This document shows positions 8,868 to 16,950 of a stretch of DNA of 46,131 bases, piece after piece. Both the position numbers and the translations under genes were made by a program. Position 1 is the first letter of the stretch, and every line of letters starts with the position of its first letter. Source of the DNA: Bacillota bacterium (GTDB lineage: Bacteria > Bacillota > Dethiobacteria > Dethiobacterales > Dethiobacteraceae). Below the pieces are notes generated by a model. It worked only from the letters and a program-made list of their open reading frames with translations. It was not told where the DNA came from and did no database searches. The stretch is taken from contig JAAZIQ010000055.1 in assembly GCA_012800795.1 (NCBI GenBank), forward strand, positions 1-46,131, in the 5' to 3' direction.

Positions 8868-8896
8868 TTGACTTTAGGTCAATTAAACAATATAAT
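8868..8896 (+). promoter_or_regulatory. Near-consensus sigma-A promoter with a -35 palindrome
   Basis: TTGACT at 8868-8873, a 17-bp spacer and TATAAT at 8891-8896. The -35 box is embedded in ATTGAC-N5-GTCAAT (8867-8883). This inverted repeat is placed where a repressor would block RNA polymerase. It drives the methyltransferase-like gene at 8955. Confidence 0.75.
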
Positions 8897-8954
8897 TTTA
8901 ATAGCAGTAGTAAGTAAACAAGCAGGTAAAAGTATGAGGGAAAGGAGTTAAAAG

Positions 8955-10334
8955 ATGAAAGAGGAAGTCAAAAGATTGCAAGAGCAGCGTGCCAAACTAT
9001 TTAATGATTTTTACAATCACAAAATACCGGAAAGGCTTTTCGTAAGTGTTTCTGTGTCTAGTCATATCCTGGCTGAATTTGGTGGTTTAAATATTTTTGA
9101 GGTGCAATACGACTACTCTAAACTGGCGGAACCGGCAAAAAAGATTTGTGCAATGATTTATTCTGATACAAGCCCGGTAAGGCCGGTCGGGATTATCTCC
9201 AGACCACCTGCATTTTATCAGCTATTAGGTTCACAATCATTTGTTATGGGTAATAAGGGCTTTGTCCAACATCCGGAAGTAGTAGGAATGTATGAAGATG
9301 AATATCAGGACTTGATTGCTGATCCCTATGCCTTTTTACTGGAAAAAGTAATTCCCAGACAGTACAAAGAATTGGATCCTGCCAATCCGATGAGAGCGCT
9401 GAGCAGAATGCAAATGGCCAAAGCTGCCCTTGCCAATGATTCTGCGGCCTGCATGCCATGGTACATGGAAATTATGGAGGAATATGGCTACCATACAGGT
9501 CCGCCCAGAGGTTCCGGCGGTTTTACTGCAGCTCCTTATGATTTTATTGCAGACCAGCTGCGCAGTTTTAGCGGCATTAGTAAGGATATCAGAAGACGCC
9601 GCGAGGAATTGAAAGAAGCTTGCGAGGCGATACTGCCGCTGATGTTTAAAATGGGTCTACCGTCTAATCCGCACCCGGAAGGCGCCGTGAGTACGCCTTT
9701 ACATATGCCTACCTTTATGAGGGAAAAGGATTTTATGGAAGTGTGGATGCCTACCTACAAAAGAATGCTGGAAAATTATGCTGCGCTGGGTGTGCGTGTT
9801 TCTGCATTTTGTGAAGATGATTGGACACGCTATTTAGATAATCTGCTTGAACTGCCGGCCGGCACAAAATTAATGTTTGAGTATGGCGATCCGAAGCAAA
9901 TTAAGGATAAACTTGGCAAAAAATTCCTGATCCAAGGTTTATATCCCATTGATTTAATTAAGCACGGTACTAAACAGCAGTGTATTGACAAGGCCAAAGA
10001 ACTGCTTGATATCATGATGCCCGGAGGCGGCTATATTTTCGGCTTTGATAAGGGCCCGCTTACTTTATCTGATGTCAATTTAGAAAATCTGGCTGCTGTT
10101 GCAGAAACTGTCCGGGATTATGGCGTTTATGACAATGCCGGAGAAAGTTTTGGTACTCCCCTAAATAGTGAAAACTTTGTTTTTGATGAAAGTATTACGA
10201 AAGTAGACTCTAAATACTTCTTTAACTGGGAGGAGTTTAAGGCTCAAAATCCCCTTGTGCCGGATTCAGCCCGGGCTTATTTTGAAAAATTAGATAAAGA
10301 ATTATTTAATTTTTACATGATGATGTTGGTCTAA
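8955..10334 (+). CDS. UroD-family protein, probable corrinoid-linked methyltransferase
   Basis: This 459-residue protein resembles the uroporphyrinogen decarboxylase/MtaA superfamily. In anaerobes many members move methyl groups between corrinoid proteins and acceptors instead of making heme. Recognisable segments are RPPAFYQLLGSQSFVMGNKG near 75, LPSNPHPEGAVSTPLHMP near 233, the core segment SAFCEDDWTRYLDN near 282 and GGGYIFGFDKGPL near 356. It is longer than true HemE (about 350 residues) and no heme genes are nearby. No corrinoid-binding protein gene is in the window, so the substrate is unknown. It has its own strong promoter with an operator-like palindrome and a strong terminator. It interrupts the usual spoVT-spoVB-like order, suggesting a later insertion. 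Confidence 0.7.
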   Translation: MKEEVKRLQEQRAKLFNDFYNHKIPERLFVSVSVSSHILAEFGGLNIFEVQYDYSKLAEPAKKICAMIYSDTSPVRPVGIISRPPAFYQLLGSQSFVMGNKGFVQHPEVVGMYEDEYQDLIADPYAFLLEKVIPRQYKELDPANPMRALSRMQMAKAALANDSAACMPWYMEIMEEYGYHTGPPRGSGGFTAAPYDFIADQLRSFSGISKDIRRRREELKEACEAILPLMFKMGLPSNPHPEGAVSTPLHMPTFMREKDFMEVWMPTYKRMLENYAALGVRVSAFCEDDWTRYLDNLLELPAGTKLMFEYGDPKQIKDKLGKKFLIQGLYPIDLIKHGTKQQCIDKAKELLDIMMPGGGYIFGFDKGPLTLSDVNLENLAAVAETVRDYGVYDNAGESFGTPLNSENFVFDESITKVDSKYFFNWEEFKAQNPLVPDSARAYFEKLDKELFNFYMMMLV

Positions 10335-10375
10335 AAAAACTAATACTGAACCAGCATAAATCTTGGGTTATGAAT

Positions 10376-10420
10376 AAGCCGCTATAAGCAGCATTGCTTA
10401 TGTAGCGGCTTGCTTTTTTT
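10376..10420 (+). terminator. Strong terminator after the UroD-like gene
   Basis: A bipartite stem AAGCCGCTA+TAAGCA / TGCTTA+TAGCGGCTT with a 2-nt bulge, a 4-nt GCAT loop and a T7 tail at 10414-10420. Confidence 0.9.
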
Positions 10421-10537
10421 AGTATTGTTAAAACGGGAAAGCTTTGTGTAAATTAATTGACAAGATGGTTATTTTTGCTGCCTATGCTATAATAAGATGA
10501 GATTGCAGGGTGAAATTCACACATATGGGGTGAGGTC

Positions 10538-12157
10538 TTGACCAAGCAATCTTTCCTCAAAGGTGCTGCCATCTTAACTCTGGCGGGTCTCTTGGTGCGG
10601 ATTGTCGGTGCATTTTTTCGGATTGTGCTGGCAATGTTGATGACAGACGAGGGTGTCGGACTATATCAAATGGCTTATCCTGTCTATAGTCTGCTTTTAG
10701 CTGTTTCCACAGCCGGTATTCCCACGGCCATTTCCAAGCTAGTAGCAGAAAATTTAGCCCATGGAAATTATTGCGGTGCATACCGTATTTTTCAAACGGC
10801 ACTTATCTTGTTAGGTTTATCCGGTCTTATTATTTCTGTTCTTTTGTATCAGAGCGCAGAATATTTTGCCGAAGTAATTTTTCTGGACTCCAGAGCATAT
10901 TTACCTCTTATCAGTATCTCTCCGGCCATTTTTTTTGTTACCGTAATGTCTGCTTACCGCGGTTTTTTTCAGGGACAGCAGCAAATGCTGCCAACGGCCC
11001 TGTCCCAGATAATCGAGCAGTTGGGGCGTGTCATAATCGGCCTTTTTTTGGTGATATATCTTTTGCCAAAGGGCTTGGAGTATGCAGCAGCAGCCGCAAG
11101 TTTTGGCGCCGCTGCCGGCGCTTTATGCGGCTTATTGGCTTTAATATTCATTTGGTGGCGTCAAAGAAAAAAATATATGCTGAAGTTAAAAAGGCAGGGC
11201 AAGAAAAATGTTCACTCCTTTACGCGGATTATGCGTGAAATTTTGAGAATTGCCGTTCCCATAACTTTAGGCAGCTTAGTAATGCCGCTGATATCTATTG
11301 TCGATTTGGCCGTTGTGCCGCTGCGCTTACGTGCCGCCGGCTTTTTAGGCAATCGGGCTACCGCTTTATATGGGCAGCTGGCCGGCATGGCTAGTCCCAT
11401 TATACATATTCCCACCATTATTACAGTGGCCCTTGCCATTTCCTTGGTTCCGGCCGTTTCTGAAGCTCTGGCGCTGCGTAAATACAGTCTGCTACGGCAA
11501 AGGGCATATCAGGCTATACGGATGACGCTTATTTTAGCCATACCTTCAGCCATAGGACTCTATCTGTTGGCCGAGCCGATATGTGTTTTATTATATCAGA
11601 ATGCAGAAGCCGGAGCTGTCTTGGCCGTTATGGCTTTAGGTGTGGTTTTTTTGACTTTGTACCAAACGACCTCGGCTGTTTTACAAGGATTGGGGCATGC
11701 CATGATCCCGGTAACTAACTTGTTTTGGGGTGCTGTTGTCAAAACCGGCTTTACCTGGATTTTAACGGCTTGGCCGGAGTTAAACGTACGCGGTGCAGCT
11801 TTAGCCACTGTACTGGGTTTTGGTACGGCAGCTTTGTTAAATGTCTATCAGCTACAAAAAATAACGGATTTACATCTGGCGGCTGTGGAAACTATTGCCA
11901 AACCCTTATGCGCCGCCGGAGTGATGGGCATAATTGTGATTTATTTGTATAATACACTTGAGCCCACACTGCTATCTTTAGGAATTACTGCTGCCAATCA
12001 GATTACGACGCTTTTATCAGTGCTGGTTGGGGCGGCGGTATATTTCGTAAGCTTAATGTTTTTGGGTGGGCTTTATAAGAGTGATTTATTACTGTTGCCT
12101 AAAATTGGTGCAATTTTAGTGCGGATAGCGGAAAGATTTCATCTGATAAGGGGTTGA
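10538..12157 (+). CDS. SpoVB/YabM-like polysaccharide flippase (MOP superfamily)
   Basis: This is a 539-residue polytopic membrane protein with about 14 predicted helices. It belongs to the MOP exporter group (SpoVB/MurJ/Wzx), which flips lipid-linked saccharides across the membrane. The N-terminus KGAAILTLAGLLVRIVGAFF and the segment MTDEGVGLYQMAYPVYSL near residue 33 are typical of SpoVB-type proteins, as is FQGQQQMLPTALSQIIEQ near 145. In Bacillus yabM occupies this position before yabN. A role in spore cortex or cell-wall precursor export is likely but not shown. The start is TTG at 10538, close behind GGTGAGG. A TATAAT lies at 10488-10493 but no well-spaced -35 box is obvious. The gene is 6 nt from the mazG-type gene that follows. 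Confidence 0.88.
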   Translation: MTKQSFLKGAAILTLAGLLVRIVGAFFRIVLAMLMTDEGVGLYQMAYPVYSLLLAVSTAGIPTAISKLVAENLAHGNYCGAYRIFQTALILLGLSGLIISVLLYQSAEYFAEVIFLDSRAYLPLISISPAIFFVTVMSAYRGFFQGQQQMLPTALSQIIEQLGRVIIGLFLVIYLLPKGLEYAAAAASFGAAAGALCGLLALIFIWWRQRKKYMLKLKRQGKKNVHSFTRIMREILRIAVPITLGSLVMPLISIVDLAVVPLRLRAAGFLGNRATALYGQLAGMASPIIHIPTIITVALAISLVPAVSEALALRKYSLLRQRAYQAIRMTLILAIPSAIGLYLLAEPICVLLYQNAEAGAVLAVMALGVVFLTLYQTTSAVLQGLGHAMIPVTNLFWGAVVKTGFTWILTAWPELNVRGAALATVLGFGTAALLNVYQLQKITDLHLAAVETIAKPLCAAGVMGIIVIYLYNTLEPTLLSLGITAANQITTLLSVLVGAAVYFVSLMFLGGLYKSDLLLLPKIGAILVRIAERFHLIRG

Positions 12158-12163
12158 TTAACT

Positions 12164-13609
12164 ATGAAGACTATATATCTGCTTGGCTTAGGGCCAGGTG
12201 ATCCAGAGGCAATTACACTGCAATCACTTTCTAAATTAAAGCAGATAAAACACGTTTATCTGCGTACTGCCAGGCATCCTGCTGTAAAAGTTTTGCGTGA
12301 TCACCGAATACCCTTTAAAGCCTTAGATTTTTTTTATCAGCACAGCGATACTTTTGCTGAAGTTTACCGCCGAATAGCATATTTTGTCCTTAATGCCGCT
12401 TTGCATTTTGGCAGTGCAGCTTATGTTGTTCCCGGTAGTCCCTTATTTGCAGAAAAAGCAGTGGAGATTATACTGGAAAAGGCCGGCAAAGCCGGGATTG
12501 AATGTCGGATCCTGCCGGCCGTGTCATTTTTAGAGGCAGTTATGGCAGAACTGCGGCTGCCGCGGGAAAAAGATTTGCTTGTTTTAGATGCACTGGAAAC
12601 GGACAAGCTGTTGTCTGCACCGGAAAAGAATTTATTAATTATACAAGCATATAATCAACGTATTGCTTCTGGTGTTAAGCTGGAGCTTTTAAAGCTGTAT
12701 CCTCCGGAACATCCCATTACATTAATCAGAGCTGCCGGTTTATCCCGCGGCAAACGTGTTGTCACAGTGCCGTTGTACCAAATTGACAGACAGCGGTGGA
12801 TAGATCATCTGACAACGCTGTATGTGCCTCCGCTTGCCAAGTATAATATGAGTGATTTGCTGCAGGTAATGCGTATCCTCAGAAGTGAACATGGCTGTCC
12901 CTGGGATCAGGAGCAGGACCATATTTCTCTAAAACCATATTTATTGGAAGAGACATATGAAGTGCTGGCAGCAATTGATGCTGATAATAAAGATAATTTT
13001 TGTGAAGAGCTGGGAGATTTACTGCTGCAGATTGTTTTTCACAGTGAAATAGCCGCAGAAAGGCAAGATTTTTCTTTTTATGATGTGATTGCGCGGATTA
13101 TAGAGAAATTAAAACGCAGGCATCCCCATGTTTTTGGCAGTGAAAAAGCTAAAACAGCTGAAGAGGTGCTGTGCACATGGGAGCAGATTAAAAAAGAAGA
13201 AAAAAAAGAAAGGACTTCTCTTTTTACTGTAGAAGCATCTTTTCCTGCATTGCTGCGTGCCCAGAAATTGCAGCGTCAGGCTGCTTCCGTCGGTTTTGAT
13301 TGGCCGGAGATAGACGGTGCTTGGGAAAAAGTCCAAGAAGAGTTAAAGGAGTTAAAAGATGCATACAATCTTGGCAATGCGGCAAAAATAGAAGAAGAAC
13401 TAGGCGATTTGCTCTTTGCTGTTGTTAATGTGGCACGTTTTCTGTATGTTGATGCTGAACAGGCCTTGACTGCCAGTATAAACAAATTTTATCAGCGTCT
13501 GAGATTTGTGGAAGAGCAAGTGCAAAAAGAGGGGGGAAAAATGTCAGATTATCCTTTGGAGAAACTTGACGAATGGTGGAATTTAGCCAAAAGGCAGCAA
13601 AAACGGTAA
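12164..13609 (+). CDS. yabN: YabN: tetrapyrrole methylase-like domain fused to MazG pyrophosphohydrolase
   Basis: MazG-type enzymes hydrolyse nucleoside triphosphates to monophosphates and pyrophosphate, clearing aberrant nucleotides. The first ~220 residues form a corrin/porphyrin methyltransferase-like domain starting with LLGLGPGDPEAITLQS near residue 5. The rest contains tandem MazG modules: HGCPWDQEQDHISLKPYL near 244, EELGDLLLQIVFHSEIAAE near 284, and a second EELGDLLFAVVNVARF near 412. The metal-binding EExxE/ExxD acidic residues are present. At 481 residues it has the normal YabN architecture. The methylase half lacks known activity in this family. It lies 6 nt after the flippase, so translational coupling is likely. 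Confidence 0.93.
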   Translation: MKTIYLLGLGPGDPEAITLQSLSKLKQIKHVYLRTARHPAVKVLRDHRIPFKALDFFYQHSDTFAEVYRRIAYFVLNAALHFGSAAYVVPGSPLFAEKAVEIILEKAGKAGIECRILPAVSFLEAVMAELRLPREKDLLVLDALETDKLLSAPEKNLLIIQAYNQRIASGVKLELLKLYPPEHPITLIRAAGLSRGKRVVTVPLYQIDRQRWIDHLTTLYVPPLAKYNMSDLLQVMRILRSEHGCPWDQEQDHISLKPYLLEETYEVLAAIDADNKDNFCEELGDLLLQIVFHSEIAAERQDFSFYDVIARIIEKLKRRHPHVFGSEKAKTAEEVLCTWEQIKKEEKKERTSLFTVEASFPALLRAQKLQRQAASVGFDWPEIDGAWEKVQEELKELKDAYNLGNAAKIEEELGDLLFAVVNVARFLYVDAEQALTASINKFYQRLRFVEEQVQKEGGKMSDYPLEKLDEWWNLAKRQQKR

Positions 13610-13702
13610 AAAGTCTTTGATTTTTGCAGGATTTATAAAAATTTTCACGAATATGCAAAAGTATTCCAGATATTTTATTTATGGTAGTAGGAGGGAAATT
13701 TT

Positions 13703-13975
13703 GTGAACAAATCTGAACTTATTAGTGTTGTTGCGGAAAAAACCGGCTTTACAAAAAAAGACACAGAAAAAGTAGTAAATGCAGTTTTCGACGGAATCGG
13801 CGAAGCCCTGGCCAAAGGCGATAAAGTACAAATTATTGGTTTCGGCACTTTTGATGTACGTGATCGTAAAGAACGCGAAGGACGCAATCCGGCTACGGGA
13901 GAAACAATTACCATTCCTGCAGTCAGAGTGCCTGTTTTTAAACCGGGCAAGGCGCTCAAAGAGAGTGTTAAGTAA
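13703..13975 (+). CDS. hup: Histone-like DNA-binding protein HU
   Basis: HU is a small homodimeric nucleoid protein that bends DNA. The 90 residues are the exact family length. The signature GFGTFDVRDRKEREGRNPAT around residues 46-65 and PAVRVPVFKPGKALKESVK at the C-terminus are characteristic of the DNA-binding arms. The start is GTG at 13703, after AGGAGGG. It is followed by a compact terminator, so it is a single-gene unit. HU is not found at this position in Bacillus, but it is common between mazG and yabP in Clostridia. Confidence 0.97.
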   Translation: MNKSELISVVAEKTGFTKKDTEKVVNAVFDGIGEALAKGDKVQIIGFGTFDVRDRKEREGRNPATGETITIPAVRVPVFKPGKALKESVK

Positions 13976-13977
13976 AT

Positions 13978-14005
13978 TTAGGCCGCTTTAGGCCTAATTT
14001 TTTTT
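13978..14005 (+). terminator. Intrinsic terminator after hup
   Basis: Stem TTAGGCC / GGCCTAA (13978-13984 with 13991-13997), a 6-nt loop and an 8-T tail. Confidence 0.85.
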
Positions 14006-14029
14006 GGTTTAATTTTAGAGTTTCTCTCC

Positions 14030-14040
14030 CATACTATAAA
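14030..14040 (+). promoter_or_regulatory. Possible -10 element for the SpoIID-type gene
   Basis: CATACTATAAA resembles a sigma-E -10 (CATACAMT, 7 of 8) and also contains a TATAAA usable by sigma-A. No convincing -35 is present at either spacing, so the class of promoter is undecided. Confidence 0.3.
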
Positions 14041-14061
14041 AAAATAGTGGGAGGAATAATT

Positions 14062-15069
14062 GTGACATCTAAACGAATATTTATGGCTTTAATGTTGATT
14101 TTTTTCTGTTTGCTGGCAGGCTGTGGTTGGCTGCGGCGATCTCCGGAACGTGTGCCCGAACCTATCCGACCGGAAGAAAAAGCCAAAACGGCTCCGGAAG
14201 TTACCATTCCCAAAGCCATTAATCAAGGCGACAAGCAGGAACCGGAGCTGCGAGTGTACATTGCGGAAAAAAATAAAGTGGAAACAATGCCTATGGAAAA
14301 ATATATTCAAGGGGTAGTGGCAGCGGAAATGGATCCCAGCTGGCCCAAAGAGGCACTAGCAGCTCAGGCCATTATTGCCCGCAGCTTTACTTTGCAAAAA
14401 ATTGCGGAAAGTGGCGGAGTTCCGGCCCGCAATGCTCATGCATCCACGGATATTAAGGAGTTTCAAGCTTATGATGCCTCTCGGATTAATGAAAATGTGC
14501 GGCAAGCAGTGGAAAGTACGCGGGGGAAAGTTGCAGTCTATGGTAATGAATTTATTCGCGGCTGGTTTCATGCTTATGCCGGACCACGCACTGCAATGGC
14601 CAAGGAAGGATTGGAATTTAAAGGACCTAATCCCCCATATATTAAAATTGTAGACAGTCCTGCCGGAGATATTATTCCGGAAGAAGAAAAAAATTGGCAG
14701 GCAACTTTTCCCCTAAAGCGCATTAGGGAAGTGACGCAGAAAATAACCGGACAAGATCCGGGGGAAGTTACAAAAATAGAGATAGCAGAAAAAGGTCCCT
14801 CAGGACGTGTGGTTCGTTTTCGTATTAATGAAGTAGAGGTATCGGGACCGCAGCTGCGTCTTGCTTTGGATAGTACTGTCATGCGCTCGACTTATATCGA
14901 AGAAATATCCATTGAAGACAATAATATTACGCTAAAAGGCACAGGCTATGGCCATGGTGTCGGCATGTGCCAGTGGGGTGCCCGCAGCTTGGCGGAGAAA
15001 GGCAAAAATGCCGAAGAAATAGTAAAGTATTACTATCGCAATATAGATATTGTAAAACTATGGGAATAA
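14062..15069 (+). CDS. SpoIID/LytB-domain lipoprotein
   Basis: SpoIID-domain proteins are lytic transglycosylases that trim peptidoglycan stems, notably during engulfment. This 335-residue form begins with a lipoprotein signal peptide whose lipobox LLAGC places the anchored cysteine at residue 21. The domain body includes MEKYIQGVVAAEMDPSWP near 82, with the conserved catalytic-type glutamate, and the family signature GYGHGVGMCQWGARSLAEKG near 300. A GTG at 14047 would put the ribosome binding site inside the gene; GGGAGG at 14049-14054 with 7-nt spacing supports GTG 14062. It sits just before yabP, fitting a sporulation role. Bacillus SpoIID is encoded elsewhere and is not a lipoprotein, so this may be a paralogue. 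Confidence 0.87.
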   Translation: MTSKRIFMALMLIFFCLLAGCGWLRRSPERVPEPIRPEEKAKTAPEVTIPKAINQGDKQEPELRVYIAEKNKVETMPMEKYIQGVVAAEMDPSWPKEALAAQAIIARSFTLQKIAESGGVPARNAHASTDIKEFQAYDASRINENVRQAVESTRGKVAVYGNEFIRGWFHAYAGPRTAMAKEGLEFKGPNPPYIKIVDSPAGDIIPEEEKNWQATFPLKRIREVTQKITGQDPGEVTKIEIAEKGPSGRVVRFRINEVEVSGPQLRLALDSTVMRSTYIEEISIEDNNITLKGTGYGHGVGMCQWGARSLAEKGKNAEEIVKYYYRNIDIVKLWE

Positions 15070-15071
15070 AA

Positions 15072-15097
15072 AAGCGGCCTCGTGGCCGTTTTTTTGT
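15072..15097 (+). terminator. Intrinsic terminator after the SpoIID-type gene
   Basis: Stem AGCGGCC / GGCCGTT with a TCGT loop (15073-15079 with 15084-15090, one G-T pair), followed by a T-run. Confidence 0.85.
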
Positions 15098-15113
15098 TTT
15101 TCTAATTTTACAG

Positions 15114-15141
15114 GCATAAAATCTTGTCCCCCTCATATGAT
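15114..15141 (+). promoter_or_regulatory. Candidate sigma-E promoter of yabP-yabQ
   Basis: GCATAAA at 15114-15120 and CATATGAT at 15134-15141 are 13 bp apart. They resemble the sigma-E elements (KMATATT, CATACAMT) with mismatches and a spacer one base short. yabP and yabQ are sigma-E genes in Bacillus, and a terminator lies just upstream, so a promoter is needed here. Confidence 0.4.
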
Positions 15142-15170
15142 GGAATAGAAATGTGCGAGGAGGGCTGGAT

Positions 15171-15458
15171 TTGGAAAATTATAATAAGACACCAACGGAC
15201 CATCGTTTGGTTATTGACAATCGTGAACTTTTACATGTTACCGGGGTAGTGCATGTCGACAGTTTTGATGATGAAGAGGTGGTGCTGGAAACGGAACAGG
15301 GCTTGTTAGCGGTTCGGGGAGAAGATTTGCATATAAAACAGCTGAATCTGGAAAAGGGAGAGCTGGCCATAGAAGGGCTGATATTGGAGCTTGCTTATTC
15401 AGAAGATAGACGCCTGCGTGACCGGGGGAAAAGCCTTTTTGAACGTCTTTTTAAATAA
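15171..15458 (+). CDS. yabP: Sporulation protein YabP
   Basis: YabP is a small mother-cell sporulation protein of unknown biochemical role in the YabP/YqfC family. The body HRLVIDNRELLHVTGVVHVD near residues 11-30, followed by SFDDEEVVLETEQGLLAVRG and an LHIKQLNLEKGELAIEG segment, is a clear family match. A GTG at 15153 lies upstream of the AGGAGGG (15158-15164). The TTG at 15171, 6 nt after it, gives a 95-residue protein beginning MENYNK, typical of YabP, and is chosen. It forms an operon with yabQ and divIC. Confidence 0.93.
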   Translation: MENYNKTPTDHRLVIDNRELLHVTGVVHVDSFDDEEVVLETEQGLLAVRGEDLHIKQLNLEKGELAIEGLILELAYSEDRRLRDRGKSLFERLFK

Positions 15459-15478
15459 GGAAGAGAGGATCTGGGAGG

Positions 15479-15955
15479 ATGCCGGGGGCTGAAACCTTTG
15501 TCATGCAGCAATTTATTGTTTTGTTTGTTGCTGTTATACTTGGCTTGATGATGGGGATGGTTTTTGAAATTGTAGATGTTTTTTGCAATTTTATGCGCAT
15601 CTCCCGTCTATTGCAAGCCATTATTGATCTATTGTTTTGTTTTGGAATGACTGCCGCAGTATTTATAACACTTTTGCATTTTAATTGGGGAGAAGTTCGC
15701 GCCCATACCTTTCTGGGAATTGGGACAGGAGCTCTGCTTTACTACCTACTGCTGCACCGTTTTGTGAACCGTTTGCTGGTAAAAGTATTGGAGATGATTG
15801 AAGCAGCAGTTCAGTTTATGGTAAAACCATTTGTGATGGTGGTGCGGCTGCTGCGAAAAAGTGCCAAAAAGCTTAAGCAGCTTCTTACACGCATGGAAAC
15901 TGCCGGCCGTAAATTACAGAAAAAAATGAGCTTTCTCCGGAAAAAGAAGGAATAA
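15479..15955 (+). CDS. yabQ: Spore cortex membrane protein YabQ
   Basis: YabQ is a polytopic membrane protein needed for spore cortex formation in Bacillus. This 158-residue homologue shows predicted membrane helices at about 9-30, 42-64 and 72-92, with the family pattern GLMMGMVFEIVDVFCNFMR near 22 and a basic, coiled C-terminus of Lys-rich residues. The ATG at 15479 directly abuts GGGAGG. The ribosome binding site that fits is AGAGAGG near 15462-15468; an alternative start is the in-frame ATG at 15503. It lies 20 nt after yabP. Confidence 0.88.
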   Translation: MPGAETFVMQQFIVLFVAVILGLMMGMVFEIVDVFCNFMRISRLLQAIIDLLFCFGMTAAVFITLLHFNWGEVRAHTFLGIGTGALLYYLLLHRFVNRLLVKVLEMIEAAVQFMVKPFVMVVRLLRKSAKKLKQLLTRMETAGRKLQKKMSFLRKKKE

Positions 15956-16016
15956 CAAGTTGTGGGGAAGAACTAATATAGTATTCTCTCTATTTGATTT
16001 GGTGGAAGGTTATATT

Positions 16017-16385
16017 ATGGCAGTGCCAATTAGACAGCGAAACAAGAAAATTGTATATTTTCCTAAAGTAAAAACTGCAGGCAATAAGAAAAAAAAGCTG
16101 CCTTTACTGCTTTTGCTTTTTGCTCTGCTTTATTTTACTGCTCTTTTTGCCTGTCAGTACTGGCGGCTTTTCCAATTAAGGCGTTCCTTGGAGACGGTTC
16201 AAGCTGAAATTGAGAAGGTAAAAATGCAAAATGAAGCAATGAGCCGGGAAATAGAACGTCTGCACTCCCCCTCCTATCTTGAGCAGTTAGCAAGGGAGGA
16301 TTTGGGGATGGTTCGCTCGGGTGAGCTGCTTTTTTTCCTGCAGGAAAAGGACAAACCTTCTGATGCGGAACCAGAAGCCGAATAA
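16017..16385 (+). CDS. divIC: Cell-division protein DivIC (FtsB/DivIC family)
   Basis: DivIC is a bitopic divisome protein that works with FtsL and DivIB at the septum. The 122-residue protein has a basic cytoplasmic N-terminus, one membrane helix at about residues 26-46, an extracytoplasmic coiled coil (SLETVQAEIEKVKMQNEAM near 57) and the family end motif YLEQLAREDLGMVRSGELLF near 86-105. A TTG at 15960 extends the frame, but the ATG at 16017 with TGGAAGG 7-8 nt upstream fits both the family and the signal-anchor topology. It is the third gene of the yabP-yabQ-divIC unit. Confidence 0.93.
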   Translation: MAVPIRQRNKKIVYFPKVKTAGNKKKKLPLLLLLFALLYFTALFACQYWRLFQLRRSLETVQAEIEKVKMQNEAMSREIERLHSPSYLEQLAREDLGMVRSGELLFFLQEKDKPSDAEPEAE

Positions 16386-16403
16386 GGAAAGCGGCTGATT
16401 TTC

Positions 16404-16431
16404 TTGACAAATAAGGAAAAGCGGATATAAT
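16404..16431 (+). promoter_or_regulatory. Sigma-A promoter of yabR
   Basis: Consensus TTGACA at 16404-16409 and TATAAT at 16426-16431 with a 16-bp spacer. Confidence 0.8.
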
Positions 16432-16467
16432 GAGGTTAGATAATTTGCAAGGGGGAAATTCTTTCGT

Positions 16468-16863
16468 ATGTCTTTAGTGGTGGGCGCCATTGTAGAAGGG
16501 GTGGTCACCGGTATCACCCATTTTGGAGCCTTTGTACAGCTTGCCAACGGGGAAACCGGACTTGTCCACATTTCAGAAGTAGCGGATACCTATGTGAAGG
16601 ATATTAATGATTATTTACAAAAAAAAGATAAGGTCATGGTAAAGATTCTCTCCGTTGATGGCAACGGAAAGATTGGTCTTTCCATAAGACAGGCGGCTCC
16701 AAATGCAGGCCGCGGTCACCACGGTAGGGATTCCCGCTTATCGTTTGAGGAAAAACTAAGCAAGTTTCTTAAAGACAGTGACGAGCGCCTGCAGGACCTG
16801 CGCCGTAATACTGAATCAAAGCGTAGGGGCAGGGGTTCATCTTATAAAGCAAATATGTACTAA
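16468..16863 (+). CDS. yabR: S1-domain RNA-binding protein YabR
   Basis: This is a 131-residue protein with a single S1 OB-fold at the N-terminus: GAIVEGVVTGITHFGAFVQL near residues 6-25, GLVHISEVADTYVKDI near 32 and KVMVKILSVDGNGKIGLSIRQ near 54. A charged, probably disordered tail rich in Arg/Lys/Gly follows. It matches YabR, found after divIC in Firmicutes and related to general stress protein 13. It probably binds ribosomal or messenger RNA; the precise role is unknown. The AGGGGGAA ribosome binding site is about 12 nt upstream, a rather long spacing. It has its own promoter and a perfect-stem terminator. Confidence 0.92.
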   Translation: MSLVVGAIVEGVVTGITHFGAFVQLANGETGLVHISEVADTYVKDINDYLQKKDKVMVKILSVDGNGKIGLSIRQAAPNAGRGHHGRDSRLSFEEKLSKFLKDSDERLQDLRRNTESKRRGRGSSYKANMY

Positions 16864-16893
16864 ACAGGTATCTTTAAAGATACCTGTTTTATT
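16862..16893 (+). terminator. Perfect-stem terminator after yabR
   Basis: A nearly uninterrupted palindrome of 13-bp arms beginning AAACAGGTATCTT, with a TTTAAA centre (16862-16889), followed by TTTTAT. Confidence 0.85.
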
Positions 16894-16950
16894 CTCTATA
16901 GGCGATTTAGTTGAAAATTAAGGCAGTTAGGGTCAGAGTCGGAGGCATTT

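Noticed and set aside
10457-10493. TTGACA ... TATAAT as the promoter of the flippase gene
   Set aside because: The two good-looking boxes are 25 bp apart, too far for a sigma-A promoter without a special activator.
10771-11238. 155-codon plus-strand frame inside the flippase gene
   Set aside because: It is an out-of-frame shadow of a strongly supported membrane-protein gene, with no ribosome binding site and no recognisable features.
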